From: Pseudomonas sp. MWU15-20650
Lineage (GTDB): Bacteria; Pseudomonadota; Gammaproteobacteria; Pseudomonadales; Pseudomonadaceae
Assembly: GCF_023242475.1 (NCBI RefSeq)
Contig: NZ_JALJFG010000009.1
Coordinates: forward strand, 1-64,000
Reading direction: 5' to 3'
DNA: 64,000 nucleotides
A program made the position numbers and the translations under genes. The notes beneath the pieces are model-generated. The model was not told the origin of the DNA. It did no database searches and saw only the letters and a program-made list of their open reading frames with translations. Position 1 is the first letter of the stretch, and the number at the start of each line of letters is the position of its first letter. This document shows positions 8,945 to 18,393 of this stretch, piece by piece.

Positions 8945-10336
8945 TCACACAATGCCGGTGGCGTAGAAAGTACCGATCACCACGAACACCGCAAGGGTCT
9001 TGATGATCGTGATACCGAAAATGTCCTTGTAGGCTTCGCGGTGGGTCAGCCCGGTGACCGCCAACAGCGTGATGACGGCGCCGTTGTGGGGCAGGGTGTC
9101 CATGCCACCGCTGGCCATGGCCGCGACCCGATGCAGCACTTCCAGGGGAATATTGGCCGCATGGGCCGCCGAAATAAAGCTCTCGGACATCGCCGCCAGG
9201 GCGATGCTCATGCCGCCGGACGCGGAACCGGTGATACCGGCGAGCAGCGTCACGGTGATCGCTTCGTTGACCAGCGGGTTGGGGATGCCCTTGAGCCAGT
9301 CCGCCAGCACCAGGAAGCCTGGCAACGAAGCGATGACCGCACCAAAGCCATATTCCGAGGCGGTGTTCATCGCGGCCAGCAGCGCGCCGCTGACGGCACT
9401 TTTACTGCCGTCGGCGAGCTTGCTGCGAATCGCCGACCAGCCAAACACCAGCACCATGACGATGCCGACCAGCAACGCCGCCTGCACGGCCCAGATCGCG
9501 GTGAGCTTGGCGATCTCGGTGGTGACCGGCGCGCTCATGCCCGGCAGGCTGAGGCTGTGGGTCTTGCCGTACCACTGCGGGATCCAGTGGGTGAACAACA
9601 GGTTCATCACCCCCACCAGAATCAGCGGCGACAGGGCGATCCAAGGGTTCGGCAAGCTCAGGTTGTCGGCCGTTTCCGGCTCGTTGCGCAGCTCGGTGCC
9701 ATAGCCTTCACCCGCGCGCTGGGCCTTGTTGCGCTGGCGTGCCAGGTAGAGCATGCCGGTGCAGAATACGAAGACCGTACCGATCAGCCCCAGCCACGGC
9801 GCCGCCCAGGCCGTGGTGTTGAAGAACGTGCTGGGAATGATGTTCTGGATCTGCGGCGTGCCGGGCAGGGCGTCCATGGTGAACGAGAACGCGCCGAGGG
9901 CGATGGTCGCCGGGATCAGGCGCTTGGGGATATCGCTCTGGCGGAACATCTCCGCCGCGAACGGGTACACCGCAAACACCACCACGAACAGCGACACACC
10001 GCCGTAGGTGAGCAAGGCGCACACCAGCACGATCACCAGCATCGCCTGGCGCGTGCCGAGCAAACGGATCGCGGCGGCGACGATGGCGCGTGAGAAACCC
10101 GACAGCTCGATTAACTTGCCGAACACCGCACCGAGCAGGAACACCGGGAAATACAGTTTGATAAAGCCGACCATTTTCTCCATGAACACCCCGGTAAACG
10201 CTGGGGCCACGGCAGAAGGGTCGGTGAGCAGGACGGCGCCGAGGGCGGCGATGGGAGCAAACAGGATAACGCTGTAGCCACGGTAGGCTGCCAGCATCAG
10301 CAGCGCCAAGGCTGCCAGGGCAATGATCACACTCAT
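8945..10336 (-). CDS. GntP-family permease, probable D-3-hydroxybutyrate transporter
   Basis: An inner-membrane carrier of 463 aa with 12 or so hydrophobic segments, starting MSVIIALAALALLMLAAYRGYS. The family is GntP (gluconate:H+ symporter type). Position as first gene ahead of bdhA and AACS argues for 3-hydroxybutyrate (or a similar short hydroxy acid) as substrate. It has GGAG 9 bp before its ATG and a sigma-54 promoter-like sequence about 56 bp upstream (10392-10407). Confidence 0.88.
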   Translation of the reverse strand: MSVIIALAALALLMLAAYRGYSVILFAPIAALGAVLLTDPSAVAPAFTGVFMEKMVGFIKLYFPVFLLGAVFGKLIELSGFSRAIVAAAIRLLGTRQAMLVIVLVCALLTYGGVSLFVVVFAVYPFAAEMFRQSDIPKRLIPATIALGAFSFTMDALPGTPQIQNIIPSTFFNTTAWAAPWLGLIGTVFVFCTGMLYLARQRNKAQRAGEGYGTELRNEPETADNLSLPNPWIALSPLILVGVMNLLFTHWIPQWYGKTHSLSLPGMSAPVTTEIAKLTAIWAVQAALLVGIVMVLVFGWSAIRSKLADGSKSAVSGALLAAMNTASEYGFGAVIASLPGFLVLADWLKGIPNPLVNEAITVTLLAGITGSASGGMSIALAAMSESFISAAHAANIPLEVLHRVAAMASGGMDTLPHNGAVITLLAVTGLTHREAYKDIFGITIIKTLAVFVVIGTFYATGIV

Positions 10337-10391
10337 GGTGTGTCTCCATCGGATTGTTATTTTTGTGGGGTGAAGCGCTGGGTAAGGCTAT

Positions 10392-10407
10392 AGCGAGATG
10401 TGTGCCA
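10392..10407 (-). promoter_or_regulatory. Sigma-54 (-24/-12) promoter of the 3-hydroxybutyrate operon
   Basis: On the minus strand TGGCACACATCTCGCT matches the sigma-54 consensus TGGCACG-N4-TTGCW with exactly ten bases between the invariant GG (10406-10405) and GC (10394-10393). One base of the -12 box (TCGC for TTGC) deviates. Transcription would begin near 10381, about 45 bp before the permease start codon. The nearby hbcR gene encodes a sigma-54 activator, which makes the site convincing. Confidence 0.8.
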
Positions 10408-10468
10408 TGTTTTCAACCTATTGAAAAGTAATGATATTTTTGAATTTATGCGCGGGGCTTGAGGGTTT

Positions 10469-10486
10469 TGTCTCTGTTCGGAGACA
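10469..10486. promoter_or_regulatory. Inverted repeat, probable upstream activator site 1 for HbcR
   Basis: TGTCTC and GAGACA form perfect 6-bp arms around a 6-bp spacer (TGTTCG). The centre lies about 96 bp upstream of the predicted sigma-54 start point, a normal distance for a bacterial enhancer. A second site with the same arms and spacing is at 10689-10706. Confidence 0.6.
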
Positions 10487-10499
10487 TGCAAGGATCAAA

Positions 10500-10664
10500 T
10501 GTGGGAAGGGGCTTGCCCTAATGCCTGTCAGTTAAGCGCTAGAACGAGCCACAGGTTCAGCGCTGTCCCCCCGAGTTGTGTAGATACCTATGCCCCGATA
10601 GCCGTGTGTCAGGTTGAACATCTGTAGCTGATCCACCGCAATCGGGGGCAAGCCCCCTCCCACA
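10500..10664. repeat. REPIN between the two activator-site candidates
   Basis: A REP (GTGGGAAGGGGCTTGCCCTA, 10501-10520) and an inverted partner (CGGGGGCAAGCCCCCTCCCA, 10644-10663) bracket about 120 bp that includes ATGCCTGTCAGTTAAG, the same tail as at 3005-3020. This paired layout defines a REPIN-like element. It occupies most of the 368-bp gap between the permease gene and hbcR; no gene is seen in this gap. Confidence 0.75.
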
Positions 10665-10688
10665 GGGGTGTCTTGTTAATGAGAAAGT

Positions 10689-10706
10689 GGTCTCCTTTTT
10701 GAGACT
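10689..10706. promoter_or_regulatory. Inverted repeat, possible activator site 2 overlapping the hbcR stop
   Basis: GGTCTC and GAGACT flank a 6-bp spacer (CTTTTT); the inner five bases of each arm (GTCTC/GAGAC) equal those of the site at 10469-10486. It overlaps the hbcR stop codon. A weak terminator hairpin is an alternative reading, but no U-tract follows on the minus strand. Confidence 0.45.
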
Positions 10707-12096
10707 AGGCGATTCCCAGGGCCACCATCTTCTTGTACAACGTCGAGCGTCCAAGCCCCAACCGCTTGGCGGCTTGTACCACATTGCCGGCACACGCCTG
10801 CAACGCGGCATCGATCACTTGCCGATCAAACCGCTCCCGCGCCGCCGCGAACGTTTCACCCTCGACTGCCGCCACGGTGCCTTGTTGTACCGGGAGGAAG
10901 GTGCCAATCGCCGCACGGATCTCGGCGGCATTCAACACCAGGTCATCACTCAACAGGGCTGCACGTTCCAGCACATTGCGCAGTTCACGAATATTCCCCG
11001 GCCAGGCATGCTGGGCCAACAGCGCCAGGGCCTCACGGTCCAGTTCATGCTGGCTGCGCAGCTCTTCGAGGATCGCTTCGCTCAACGCCGGGATATCTTC
11101 CAGGCGCTCACGCAACGGCGGTACCTGGATTGGCAGCACGTTCAGGCGGTAATACAGGTCTGCGCGAAATTCGCCGCGCTTGATCGCCGCTTCCAGGTCC
11201 ATGGACGTGGCGGCGATCACGCGCACATCACTGTGGCGCATCTCGTTGGAACCCACCGGTTCGAACTCTTTCTCCTGCAACACCCGCAGCAGTTTGCTTT
11301 GCAGGGGCAGCGGCATGTCGCCGATTTCATCCAGGAACAGCGTGCCGCCCTGGGCGATCTGGAATTTGCCCGGGCGGCCCTTGCGGTCGGCGCCGGTAAA
11401 TGCACCCGGCGCGGTACCGAAGAACTCGGCTTCGAGCAGGTCATGGGGAATGGCCGCGCTGTTGATGCTGACAAAGGCTTTGTGGGCCCTGGGCGAGGCG
11501 CCGTGGATGGCCTGGGCGAGCAGCTCCTTGCCGGTGCCGGTTTCCCCGAGCAGCAACACCGGCGACTCGGCACTCGCGCTGCGCCGCGCACGCCGCTTGA
11601 CTTCGAGGCTGGCGGCGCTGGTGCCGATAAAGTGGGCGAAGTTGTATTTGCTTTGCCGTGAACGCAACAGCGAGCGCGTGGAGGCCAGTTCCTGTTGCAG
11701 GCTCAGGTAGCGTTCGATCAGCGGTGACAGGTTACGCAGCTCATCGAACAGGGCAAACCCGATCGCGCCGATGACCATGCCGGCATCGTCGTGGATCGGC
11801 AGGCGCATGACCACCAGCGGGCCTTTGGGTGTGTCCTGGATATCCAGCAAAATCGGTTGGTCGTTACGCACGACCTGGCGCAACAGGCTGTTGGAAATCA
11901 CCTGCTCGCACGCTTGGCCGATGGCCTCATCGGCGCGCTTGAGGCCAAAGCGCTTGGCGTAGCGCTCGTTCATCCACACGATATTGGCGTCGCGATCAAC
12001 AATCACCGTGCCTTCGCTGGACTGCTCGATGATCTCGAACAGCGACTGGATGGCCAGGCCGCGAACCTGTTGGTAATCCTTGAGACTGGTACTCAT
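10705..12096 (-). CDS. hbcR: Sigma-54-dependent activator, probable HbcR of 3-hydroxybutyrate catabolism
   Basis: A 463-aa enhancer-binding protein: PAS domain (about 15-125), AAA+ ATPase with Walker A GETGTGKE (184-191) and the sigma-54 contact loop GAFTGA (231-236), and a Fis-type HTH at the end (VVQAAKRLGLGRSTLYKKM). There is no receiver domain, so the PAS domain probably senses a ligand. Position next to the permease-bdhA-AACS genes matches HbcR (PA2005) of P. aeruginosa. The gene begins only 12 bp after yejF on the same strand, so read-through from the yej operon could express it. Confidence 0.85.
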   Translation of the reverse strand: MSTSLKDYQQVRGLAIQSLFEIIEQSSEGTVIVDRDANIVWMNERYAKRFGLKRADEAIGQACEQVISNSLLRQVVRNDQPILLDIQDTPKGPLVVMRLPIHDDAGMVIGAIGFALFDELRNLSPLIERYLSLQQELASTRSLLRSRQSKYNFAHFIGTSAASLEVKRRARRSASAESPVLLLGETGTGKELLAQAIHGASPRAHKAFVSINSAAIPHDLLEAEFFGTAPGAFTGADRKGRPGKFQIAQGGTLFLDEIGDMPLPLQSKLLRVLQEKEFEPVGSNEMRHSDVRVIAATSMDLEAAIKRGEFRADLYYRLNVLPIQVPPLRERLEDIPALSEAILEELRSQHELDREALALLAQHAWPGNIRELRNVLERAALLSDDLVLNAAEIRAAIGTFLPVQQGTVAAVEGETFAAARERFDRQVIDAALQACAGNVVQAAKRLGLGRSTLYKKMVALGIA

Positions 12097-12108
12097 GGAA
12101 ACAAAATC

Positions 12109-13680
12109 CTACAAGGGGATGTGCGCTGCAGCCAGCAGTTCTTGGGTGTACGGGTGTTGGGGCGATTCGAACACATCATGGCTGGCACCACGCTCCACCA
12201 CCTTGCCGTCCTTGACCACGATCATGTCATGGGCCATGGCGCGGACCACCGCCAGGTCGTGGCTGATAAACAGGTAGGTCAGGCCATACTTTTCCTGCAG
12301 CTCGCGCAGCAGCGCCACCACTTGCTTTTGCACCGTGCGGTCGAGTGCCGAGGTGGGTTCGTCGAGCAGCATCAGCGCCGGCTTGAGCACCAAGGCCCGG
12401 GCGATGGCGATGCGTTGGCGCTGGCCACCGGAAAACTCGTGGGGGTAGCGGTGGCGGCTCTCGGGGTCGAGCCCCACGTCTTTGAGTACCTGGATCACTT
12501 GCGCATCACGCTTGGCGAGGCTGCAAGGCGCATGGACTTCCAGGCCCTCGCTGATGATCTGCTGCACCGACATGCGCGGGCTGAGGCTGCCATAGGGGTC
12601 CTGGAACACCACCTGCATCTGCTTGCGCCACGGGCGCATCTGCTGCGCGTTCAACGGGTCGAGGGCTTCACCCTGGAAGCGGATGCTGCCGGTGGAATCG
12701 AGCAAACGCAGGATCGCCTGGCCCAGCGTGGACTTGCCCGAGCCGGACTCGCCGACAATACCCAGGGTCTTGCCGCGTTGCACACTGAGGCTGATGTCAT
12801 CCACCGCGCGCAGGTAAGTCTTGCGCCGGAACAGGCCGCCGCCGAGGGGGAACTGCACGCTCAGGTTGTCGACCTGCAGCACCGTTTCGCGCTCATCGCT
12901 GCACAGCGCATCGCCGGCGGGTTCGGCATCCAGCAGCAGGCGGCTGTAAGGGTGCTGGGGCGCGTTGAACAGCGCCTGGCATTCGGCTTGCTCGACGATC
13001 TCCCCGGCGCGCATCACGCACACCCGTTGGGCAATGCTGCGCACCAGGTTCAGGTCATGACTGATCAGCAGCAGCGACATGCCCAAGCGCTGTTGCAAGG
13101 ACTTGAGCAGCAGCAGGATCTTGCGCTGCACCGTCACGTCCAGCGCGGTGGTGGGTTCGTCGGCAATCAGCAGTTCCGGTTCGCAGGCCAGGGCCATGGC
13201 AATCATCACCCGCTGGCGTTGGCCGCCAGACAATTGATGGGGGTAAGCCTTGAGCCGTTCCTGGGGTTTCTGGATGCCCACCAGTTCCAGCAGTTCAAGG
13301 ATGCGCGCCTGTGCCGCCTTACCGCCCAGGCCCTTGTGCAGCAGCAGGGTTTCGCCGATCTGCTTTTCGATGCTGTGCAGCGGGTTGAGGGACGTCATCG
13401 GCTCCTGGAAGATCATGGCGATGCGGTTGCCGCGCAGTTTTTGCAAGGTGGCGGGCGAAGCGCCGATCAGCGCCTGGCCGCGATAGGTCACGGACCCCGT
13501 GGTGTGAGTGCCGGCTTGCGGCAGCAATTGCAGGATTGAATGGGCCGTCACCGACTTGCCCGAGCCGGACTCGCCCACCAACGCCAGGCACTCGCCGGGG
13601 CGTACGTCCAGGCTCAAGTGGCGGACCACGGTCTGGCCGTTGAAGGCGACGCTGAGGTCGCGGATTTCGATCAGGTTCAT
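12109..13680 (-). CDS. yejF: ABC transporter ATP-binding protein, double ATPase (YejF-like)
   Basis: A 523-aa fusion of two ABC ATPase domains. The first has Walker A GESGSGKS near residue 36 and the signature LSGGQRQR; the second has GESGSGKS near residue 310 and FSGGQRQR. Each half ends with the oligopeptide C-terminal extension ([16 protein letters not shown]). Both nucleotide sites therefore lie on one polypeptide, as in E. coli YejF. It powers uptake of oligopeptides (microcin C-type peptides in E. coli). It is the last of four yej genes and is 10 bp from yejE. Confidence 0.92.
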   Translation of the reverse strand: MNLIEIRDLSVAFNGQTVVRHLSLDVRPGECLALVGESGSGKSVTAHSILQLLPQAGTHTTGSVTYRGQALIGASPATLQKLRGNRIAMIFQEPMTSLNPLHSIEKQIGETLLLHKGLGGKAAQARILELLELVGIQKPQERLKAYPHQLSGGQRQRVMIAMALACEPELLIADEPTTALDVTVQRKILLLLKSLQQRLGMSLLLISHDLNLVRSIAQRVCVMRAGEIVEQAECQALFNAPQHPYSRLLLDAEPAGDALCSDERETVLQVDNLSVQFPLGGGLFRRKTYLRAVDDISLSVQRGKTLGIVGESGSGKSTLGQAILRLLDSTGSIRFQGEALDPLNAQQMRPWRKQMQVVFQDPYGSLSPRMSVQQIISEGLEVHAPCSLAKRDAQVIQVLKDVGLDPESRHRYPHEFSGGQRQRIAIARALVLKPALMLLDEPTSALDRTVQKQVVALLRELQEKYGLTYLFISHDLAVVRAMAHDMIVVKDGKVVERGASHDVFESPQHPYTQELLAAAHIPL

Positions 13681-13690
13681 ACGCAGTCAC

Positions 13691-14713
13691 TCATGAACGT
13701 GGGTCGAAGGCATCACGTAATGCCTCGCCGATAAAGACCAGCAGCGACAGGATCAACGCCAGGCTGAAGAACGCCGTCAGACCCAGCCATGGTGCCTGCA
13801 GGTTCTGCTTGCCCTGGGCGATCAGCTCGCCCAGTGACGCGCTGCCTGCAGGCATGCCGAAGCCGAGAAAATCCAGGGCGCTCAACGTGGAGATCGCGCC
13901 GGTCAGGATGAACGGCAAATAGCTCAGGGTGGCAGTCATGGCGTTGGGCAGGATATGCCGGCGAATGATCTTGCCGTCACCCAAGCCCAATGCACGCGCC
14001 GCCTTCACGTATTCCAGGTTGCGCCCGCGCAGGAACTCGGCGCGCACCACGTCCACCAGGGCCAGCCAGGAAAACAGCGCCATGATCCCCAGCAACCACC
14101 AGAAATTCGGCTCGACAAACCCCGACAGGATAATCAACAAGTACAGCACCGGCAGGCCGGACCACACTTCCAGCACGCGTTGGCCGAACAAGTCCACCCA
14201 GCCGCCGTAGTAACCCTGCAAGGCCCCTGCGGCAATGCCGATGGTGGCGCTGATTGCGGTCAGCGCCAGCGCAAACAGGATCGACACCCGCGCGCCGAAG
14301 ATCACCCGCGCCAGCACATCGCGGGACTGGTCGTCGGTGCCCAGCCAGTTCACTGCCGAGGGCGGGCTGGGGGCAGGGCGGGTCAGTTCGTAGTTGGGCG
14401 TGTCGTCGCTGAAAGGGATGGGCGGGAACAGCATCCAGCCGCCCTCCTGCTTGATCAACTTTTGCACGTAGTCACTGCGGTAGTCCGCCTGGAAGGGCAG
14501 TTGCCCGCCGAACTGCTGCTCGGTGTAGCGCTTGAACACCGGGAAATACAGCTCGTTCTTGAAACTGAGCACCAGCGGTTTGTCATTGGCGATCAGCTCG
14601 CCGCCCAAGGTCAGGATAAACAGGCCGATAAACAACCACAGCGACCACCAGCCGCGACGGTTCTGCTTGAAACGTTCGAAACGCCGACGCGCCACGGGAG
14701 ACAAATCGAGCAT
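13691..14713 (-). CDS. yejE: Peptide ABC transporter permease (YejE-like)
   Basis: An inner-membrane permease, 340 aa, with an N-terminal segment WSLWLFIGLFILTLGGELIA, a periplasmic stretch containing the family's ELYFPVF and NWLGTDDQSRDVLARVIFG blocks, and an EAA-type loop (about residues 230-260, ARALGLGDGKIIRRHILPNA). It overlaps yejB by one base (TGATG), so translation is coupled. It forms the channel with YejB. Confidence 0.92.
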   Translation of the reverse strand: MLDLSPVARRRFERFKQNRRGWWSLWLFIGLFILTLGGELIANDKPLVLSFKNELYFPVFKRYTEQQFGGQLPFQADYRSDYVQKLIKQEGGWMLFPPIPFSDDTPNYELTRPAPSPPSAVNWLGTDDQSRDVLARVIFGARVSILFALALTAISATIGIAAGALQGYYGGWVDLFGQRVLEVWSGLPVLYLLIILSGFVEPNFWWLLGIMALFSWLALVDVVRAEFLRGRNLEYVKAARALGLGDGKIIRRHILPNAMTATLSYLPFILTGAISTLSALDFLGFGMPAGSASLGELIAQGKQNLQAPWLGLTAFFSLALILSLLVFIGEALRDAFDPRS

Positions 14714-15771
14714 CAGGCGTTCCTCGCGGCGAAGTCGATACGCGGGTCTACCAGGGTGTAGCAGAGGTCGCCGATGAGTTTTATCAAGAGGCCGAACAGG
14801 GTGAAGATAAACAGTGAGCCGAACACTACCGGGTAGTCACGGGAGACGGCCGCTTCATAGCTCATGCGGCCCAGGCCATCGAGGGAGAAGATCACTTCGA
14901 TCAGTAACGAGCCGGCAAAGAACACGCTGATGAACGCCTGGGGAATCCCTGAGATTACCAGCAGCATCGCGTTGCGGAACACATGGCCGTAGAGCACCCG
15001 CCGTTCGCTCAAGCCCTTGGCCCGGGCAGTGACCACGTATTGCCGGGTGATTTCGTTGAGGAACGAGTTTTTCGTGAGGATCGTCAAGGTGGCGAACCCG
15101 CCGATCACCAGGGCCGAAACCGGCAGCACCAGGTGCCAGAAGTAATCGGCGATCTTGCCCACGGTGCTCAGTTCTTCGAAGTTCTCCGAGACCAGCCCGC
15201 GTACCGGGAACCAGTTCAGCGAAGTGCCGCCGGCGAAGACCACAATCAAAAACATCGCAAACAGGAACGCCGGCATCGCGTAACCGATCACGATGGCCGT
15301 GCTGCTCCACACATCAAAGCTGCTGCCGTGGCGTACCGCCTTGCGGATCCCCAGGGGAATCGACACCAGGTAGGTAATCAACGTAGCCCACAGGCCGAGG
15401 GAAATGGTGACCGGCATCTTTTCCAGGATCAGCTCGGTCACCGTCGCGCCGCGAAAGAAGCTGTTGCCGAAGTCCAACTGGGCGTAGTTCTTGAGCATCA
15501 GCCACAGGCGTTCCGGCGCAGGTTTGTCGAAGCCGTATTGTTTTTCGATGTCCTTGATCAGTTTCGGGTCAAGGCCACGGCTGGCCCGAGAGCCACTGAT
15601 ACCATCGCCGCCCGAGCCACCGATGCCACCGCCGCCAATGCCTTGCAGGTGGGCGATGGCTTGTTCCACCGGCCCGCCGGGCGCGGCCTGCACGATCACG
15701 AAGTTCACCAACAGGATGATCACCAGCGTCGGGATGATCAGCAGCAGGCGCCGTACGATATAGGCAAACAT
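14713..15771 (-). CDS. yejB: Peptide ABC transporter permease (YejB-like)
   Basis: An inner-membrane permease of 352 aa: N-terminal segment [20 protein letters not shown], then five further hydrophobic stretches and the EAA loop near [23 protein letters not shown] Gly/Ser-rich insertion ([20 protein letters not shown], about residues 46-66) lies in the periplasmic loop. The ATG at 15771 is chosen; one codon upstream is TTG. Its start overlaps the yejA stop by one base. Confidence 0.92.
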   Translation of the reverse strand: MFAYIVRRLLLIIPTLVIILLVNFVIVQAAPGGPVEQAIAHLQGIGGGGIGGSGGDGISGSRASRGLDPKLIKDIEKQYGFDKPAPERLWLMLKNYAQLDFGNSFFRGATVTELILEKMPVTISLGLWATLITYLVSIPLGIRKAVRHGSSFDVWSSTAIVIGYAMPAFLFAMFLIVVFAGGTSLNWFPVRGLVSENFEELSTVGKIADYFWHLVLPVSALVIGGFATLTILTKNSFLNEITRQYVVTARAKGLSERRVLYGHVFRNAMLLVISGIPQAFISVFFAGSLLIEVIFSLDGLGRMSYEAAVSRDYPVVFGSLFIFTLFGLLIKLIGDLCYTLVDPRIDFAARNA

Positions 15772-17630
15772 CAACGGGCTCCTGCGCGTTTTTTCAGTTC
15801 GACTTGCATTTGCTCGTTAGTCAGCGGCGTGGGGCTGACTTCCCACCAGGTTTCGAGGGCTTCGTCATTCTTCGCCTCGATGGCCGGGCGGCCGAAGCGG
15901 TTCCACCAAGCGGCGGAAGTGCCCGGTGGGTAGTAGTTGGGAATCCACAGATAGTTCCATTGCAGCACGCGGTCCAGGGCGTGGGCGTAGGTGAGCATCT
16001 GCGCCTGGCTGTCGGCCTTGACCAGGCCCTTGATCAGGCTGTCGACGGCCGGGTCCTGGAGCACGATGTAATTATTGGCGCCTGGGTCAAAGGCGGCGGC
16101 TGAACCGAAGTAGTTGTACAGCTCCATCCCCGGTGACGGGGTGACCGGGAAACCGGTGACGATCATGTCGTAGTCGCGCGCCATCACGCGGTTCACGTAT
16201 TGCGAGGAATCGATACGGCGGATGTTCAAGGTGATGCCGATCTGCGCCAGGTTACGCTTGTACGGCAGCAACAGGCGCTCCACGCCGTTCTGGGCGTTGA
16301 GGAAGGTGAACGTCAGTGGCTCGCCCTGGGCGTTGACCAGCTTGTCGCCCTGGGGTGTCCAGCCGGCTTGCTCCAACAAGGCCAGGGCTTGCAACTGCTT
16401 GTCGCGGATCATGCCGCTGCCATCCGTGACGGGGGCCTTGAACACCTGGGTAAAGACTTCATCGGGAACCTGCCCGCGCAAGGGTTCAAGAATCTTCAGT
16501 TCATCCTGGGTCGGCAACTGGCTGGCGGCCAGCGGGCTATTGGAGAAATAGCTCTGCTGGCGGATGTACAGGTTGTGCATCATCTGCCGGTTGGCCCATT
16601 CGAAATCCCACAGCATGGCCAGGGCCTGGCGCACGCGGCGGTCCTTGAACATCGGCTTTTGCACATTGAACACGTAGCCCTGGGCCGGTTGCGGCATCTC
16701 CTTGGCCAAGTGGGCGCGTTGCAAGCGGCCATCGTCCAGGGCGGGGCCGTTGTAGCCGATGGAATAACCGGTGGCAGAGAACTCGCGGTTGAAGTCGTAG
16801 GCGCCGCCGCGCAGTACCTGGCGTGCCACTTCGGTGTCGCCGAAGTACTCCAGGCTCAGGTGGTTGAAGTTGTACAGGCCACGGCTGACCGGCAAGTCCT
16901 TGCCCCACCAGTCGGGGTCGCGGGTGAAGGTGATGGTGTTGCCGGAGTCGACCTTGCTGATTGTGTACGGGCCGCTGCCCAGCGGGGCTTCGTAGCCGCC
17001 GCCGTTGGCGAAGTCGCGGGTTTTCCACCAGTGTTCGGGGAAGACCGGCAAGGTGGCGATATCCAGCGCCAGGGTGCGGTTTTCATTGCTGGAAAAGTCA
17101 AACCGGACCTGGCGCTCGCCTTCGACTTCGACGTGTTTGACGTCGGCGAACAGGGTACGAAAGCGCAGGCTGCCTTGGGTCATCAGCAAATCGAAGCTGT
17201 AGCGCACGTCCTCGGCGGTAATAGGCTTGCCGTCGGCAAAACGTGCCTTGGGGTTGAGGTAGAAGCGCAACGACAGACCGTCATCGGCGCGCTCCATCTT
17301 TTCAGCCACCAAGCCGTAGACCGTGTAGGGCTCATCCAGGGAGCGCTGGGCCAGGGGGGCATACAGCCAGCCGTCGACCTGGGAAACGCCGATGCCTTTG
17401 TCGATATAGGGCAGCACATGGTCAAAGCGCCCGATTTCGATCGCCGAGCGGCGCAGGCTGCCACCCTTGGGTGCGTTCGGGTTGGCATAGTCGAAATGGC
17501 TGAAACCGGCGGGGTACTTGGCCGGTTCGCCGTATACGGTGAGGTAGGTTTGCGGGGCCGCGATCACAGCGGTGCTGGCCAGCAGCAGAGCCAGGGTGGA
17601 ACTGAGCAGAGATGAAAAAGCCAATCGCAT
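15771..17630 (-). CDS. yejA: Periplasmic peptide-binding protein (YejA-like)
   Basis: An extracellular solute-binding protein of family 5, about 619 aa, with a Sec signal peptide ([18 protein letters not shown], cut after STAVIAA). It binds peptides in the periplasm and delivers them to YejBE. The ATG at 17630 was chosen because the signal peptide starts there and AAGGCT precedes it; the longer frame adds 20 residues that break the signal. First gene of the yejABEF operon, with the parvulin gene upstream on the same strand. Confidence 0.92.
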   Translation of the reverse strand: MRLAFSSLLSSTLALLLASTAVIAAPQTYLTVYGEPAKYPAGFSHFDYANPNAPKGGSLRRSAIEIGRFDHVLPYIDKGIGVSQVDGWLYAPLAQRSLDEPYTVYGLVAEKMERADDGLSLRFYLNPKARFADGKPITAEDVRYSFDLLMTQGSLRFRTLFADVKHVEVEGERQVRFDFSSNENRTLALDIATLPVFPEHWWKTRDFANGGGYEAPLGSGPYTISKVDSGNTITFTRDPDWWGKDLPVSRGLYNFNHLSLEYFGDTEVARQVLRGGAYDFNREFSATGYSIGYNGPALDDGRLQRAHLAKEMPQPAQGYVFNVQKPMFKDRRVRQALAMLWDFEWANRQMMHNLYIRQQSYFSNSPLAASQLPTQDELKILEPLRGQVPDEVFTQVFKAPVTDGSGMIRDKQLQALALLEQAGWTPQGDKLVNAQGEPLTFTFLNAQNGVERLLLPYKRNLAQIGITLNIRRIDSSQYVNRVMARDYDMIVTGFPVTPSPGMELYNYFGSAAAFDPGANNYIVLQDPAVDSLIKGLVKADSQAQMLTYAHALDRVLQWNYLWIPNYYPPGTSAAWWNRFGRPAIEAKNDEALETWWEVSPTPLTNEQMQVELKKRAGAR

Positions 17631-17707
17631 TGTCAGCCTTGAACGCCAGGTGAAGAAGATTAAGGATTTGTACGCTAACGGCCTGAGCATCGCCAGTCAT
17701 CACATGC

Positions 17708-17737
17708 ACAACGGCCCACCAAAAGGCGGGCCGTTGT
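17708..17737 (-). terminator. Strong hairpin after the parvulin gene
   Basis: ACAACGGCCC and GGGCCGTTGT pair around CC-AAAA-GG with one mismatch: a 12-bp stem with a short loop. It lies 24 bp after the parvulin stop and about 80 bp before yejA. The U-tract is poor in either direction (TTGTTTG on plus), so it may end or stabilise the parvulin message. Confidence 0.5.
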
Positions 17738-17760
17738 TTGTAGCATCAGCGCAGAGAGGA

Positions 17761-18042
17761 TCAGTCCTGGCGGCTGGTCACTTCCAGCAGGTGATAACCG
17801 AATTGGGTTTTCACTGGGCCTTGCACGGTGTTGACCGGGGCGCTGAACACGACCGAGTCGAATTCCTTGACCATCTGGCCTGGGCCGAACGAACCCAGGT
17901 TGCCGCCGTCACGGCTGGATGGGCAACTGGAGTTGGCTTTGGCGATCGCTGCGAAATCGGCGCCGCCTTCGATTTGAGCCTTGAGTTCGTTGCACTGGGC
18001 TTCGGTGGCAACCAGGATGTGACGGGCGGTGGCTTTGGCCAT
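17761..18042 (-). CDS. ppiC: Parvulin-type peptidyl-prolyl isomerase PpiC
   Basis: A single-domain cytosolic parvulin of 93 aa. ARHILVATEAQCNELK, GGNLGSFGPGQMVKEFD, GPVKTQFGYHLLEV and an SSCPSSRDGG loop match E. coli PpiC well, better than the copy at 3152-3427. A hairpin follows. Two such genes 14 kb apart suggest separate housekeeping and accessory roles (inference). Confidence 0.93.
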   Translation of the reverse strand: MAKATARHILVATEAQCNELKAQIEGGADFAAIAKANSSCPSSRDGGNLGSFGPGQMVKEFDSVVFSAPVNTVQGPVKTQFGYHLLEVTSRQD

Positions 18043-18119
18043 GGGAAAAACTCCTAAAGTAAAAACGGTGAGCGTACCGGATTCAGGCGGTTATTTCCTG
18101 GCAAAGTTCCCATGGCGGC

Positions 18120-18287
18120 TCAAGAGCGGGCCATGGCGCCGCTGCGGGTCAGCCATTCGATAAACAACGCGAACAGGTCGATAGGCAAACAGTCGTCGAT
18201 ATCCAGCACGCCGTCGGTATGGGGTTGGGCCCCGTGGCGCAGTATGTGCTGCTTGCTTTTGCCCCCGAGCATGACGACAAACAGCAT
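18120..18287 (-). CDS. Possible small protein, 55 aa, unknown
   Basis: A short frame upstream of ppiC on the same strand, starting MLFVVMLGGKSKQHILRHG and ending IEWLTRSGAMARS. AGGAAA lies nine bases before the ATG, and an alternative start is Met6. The composition (acidic middle, hydrophobic LPIDLFALFIEWL) looks protein-like rather than like a shadow ORF, but no family was recognised. It fills most of the gap between ppiC and the divergent aldo/keto reductase gene. Confidence 0.35.
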   Translation of the reverse strand: MLFVVMLGGKSKQHILRHGAQPHTDGVLDIDDCLPIDLFALFIEWLTRSGAMARS

Positions 18288-18393
18288 TGCAGTGGTTTCC
18301 TGGCGACTGGCGAAAGGGCAACCCTACTGCGATTGAACCCTTTTGTCCGGTCAATGCTCCATTCTTAACGTGCAAACTTATCTGGAGGTCTTC

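Noticed and set aside
11791..13539. 582-codon plus-strand frame opposite hbcR and yejF
   Set aside because: It spans two genes with complete motifs on the other strand and has typical shadow composition.
16200..17615. 471-codon plus-strand frame opposite yejA
   Set aside because: Shadow of a full-length binding protein with signal peptide on the minus strand.
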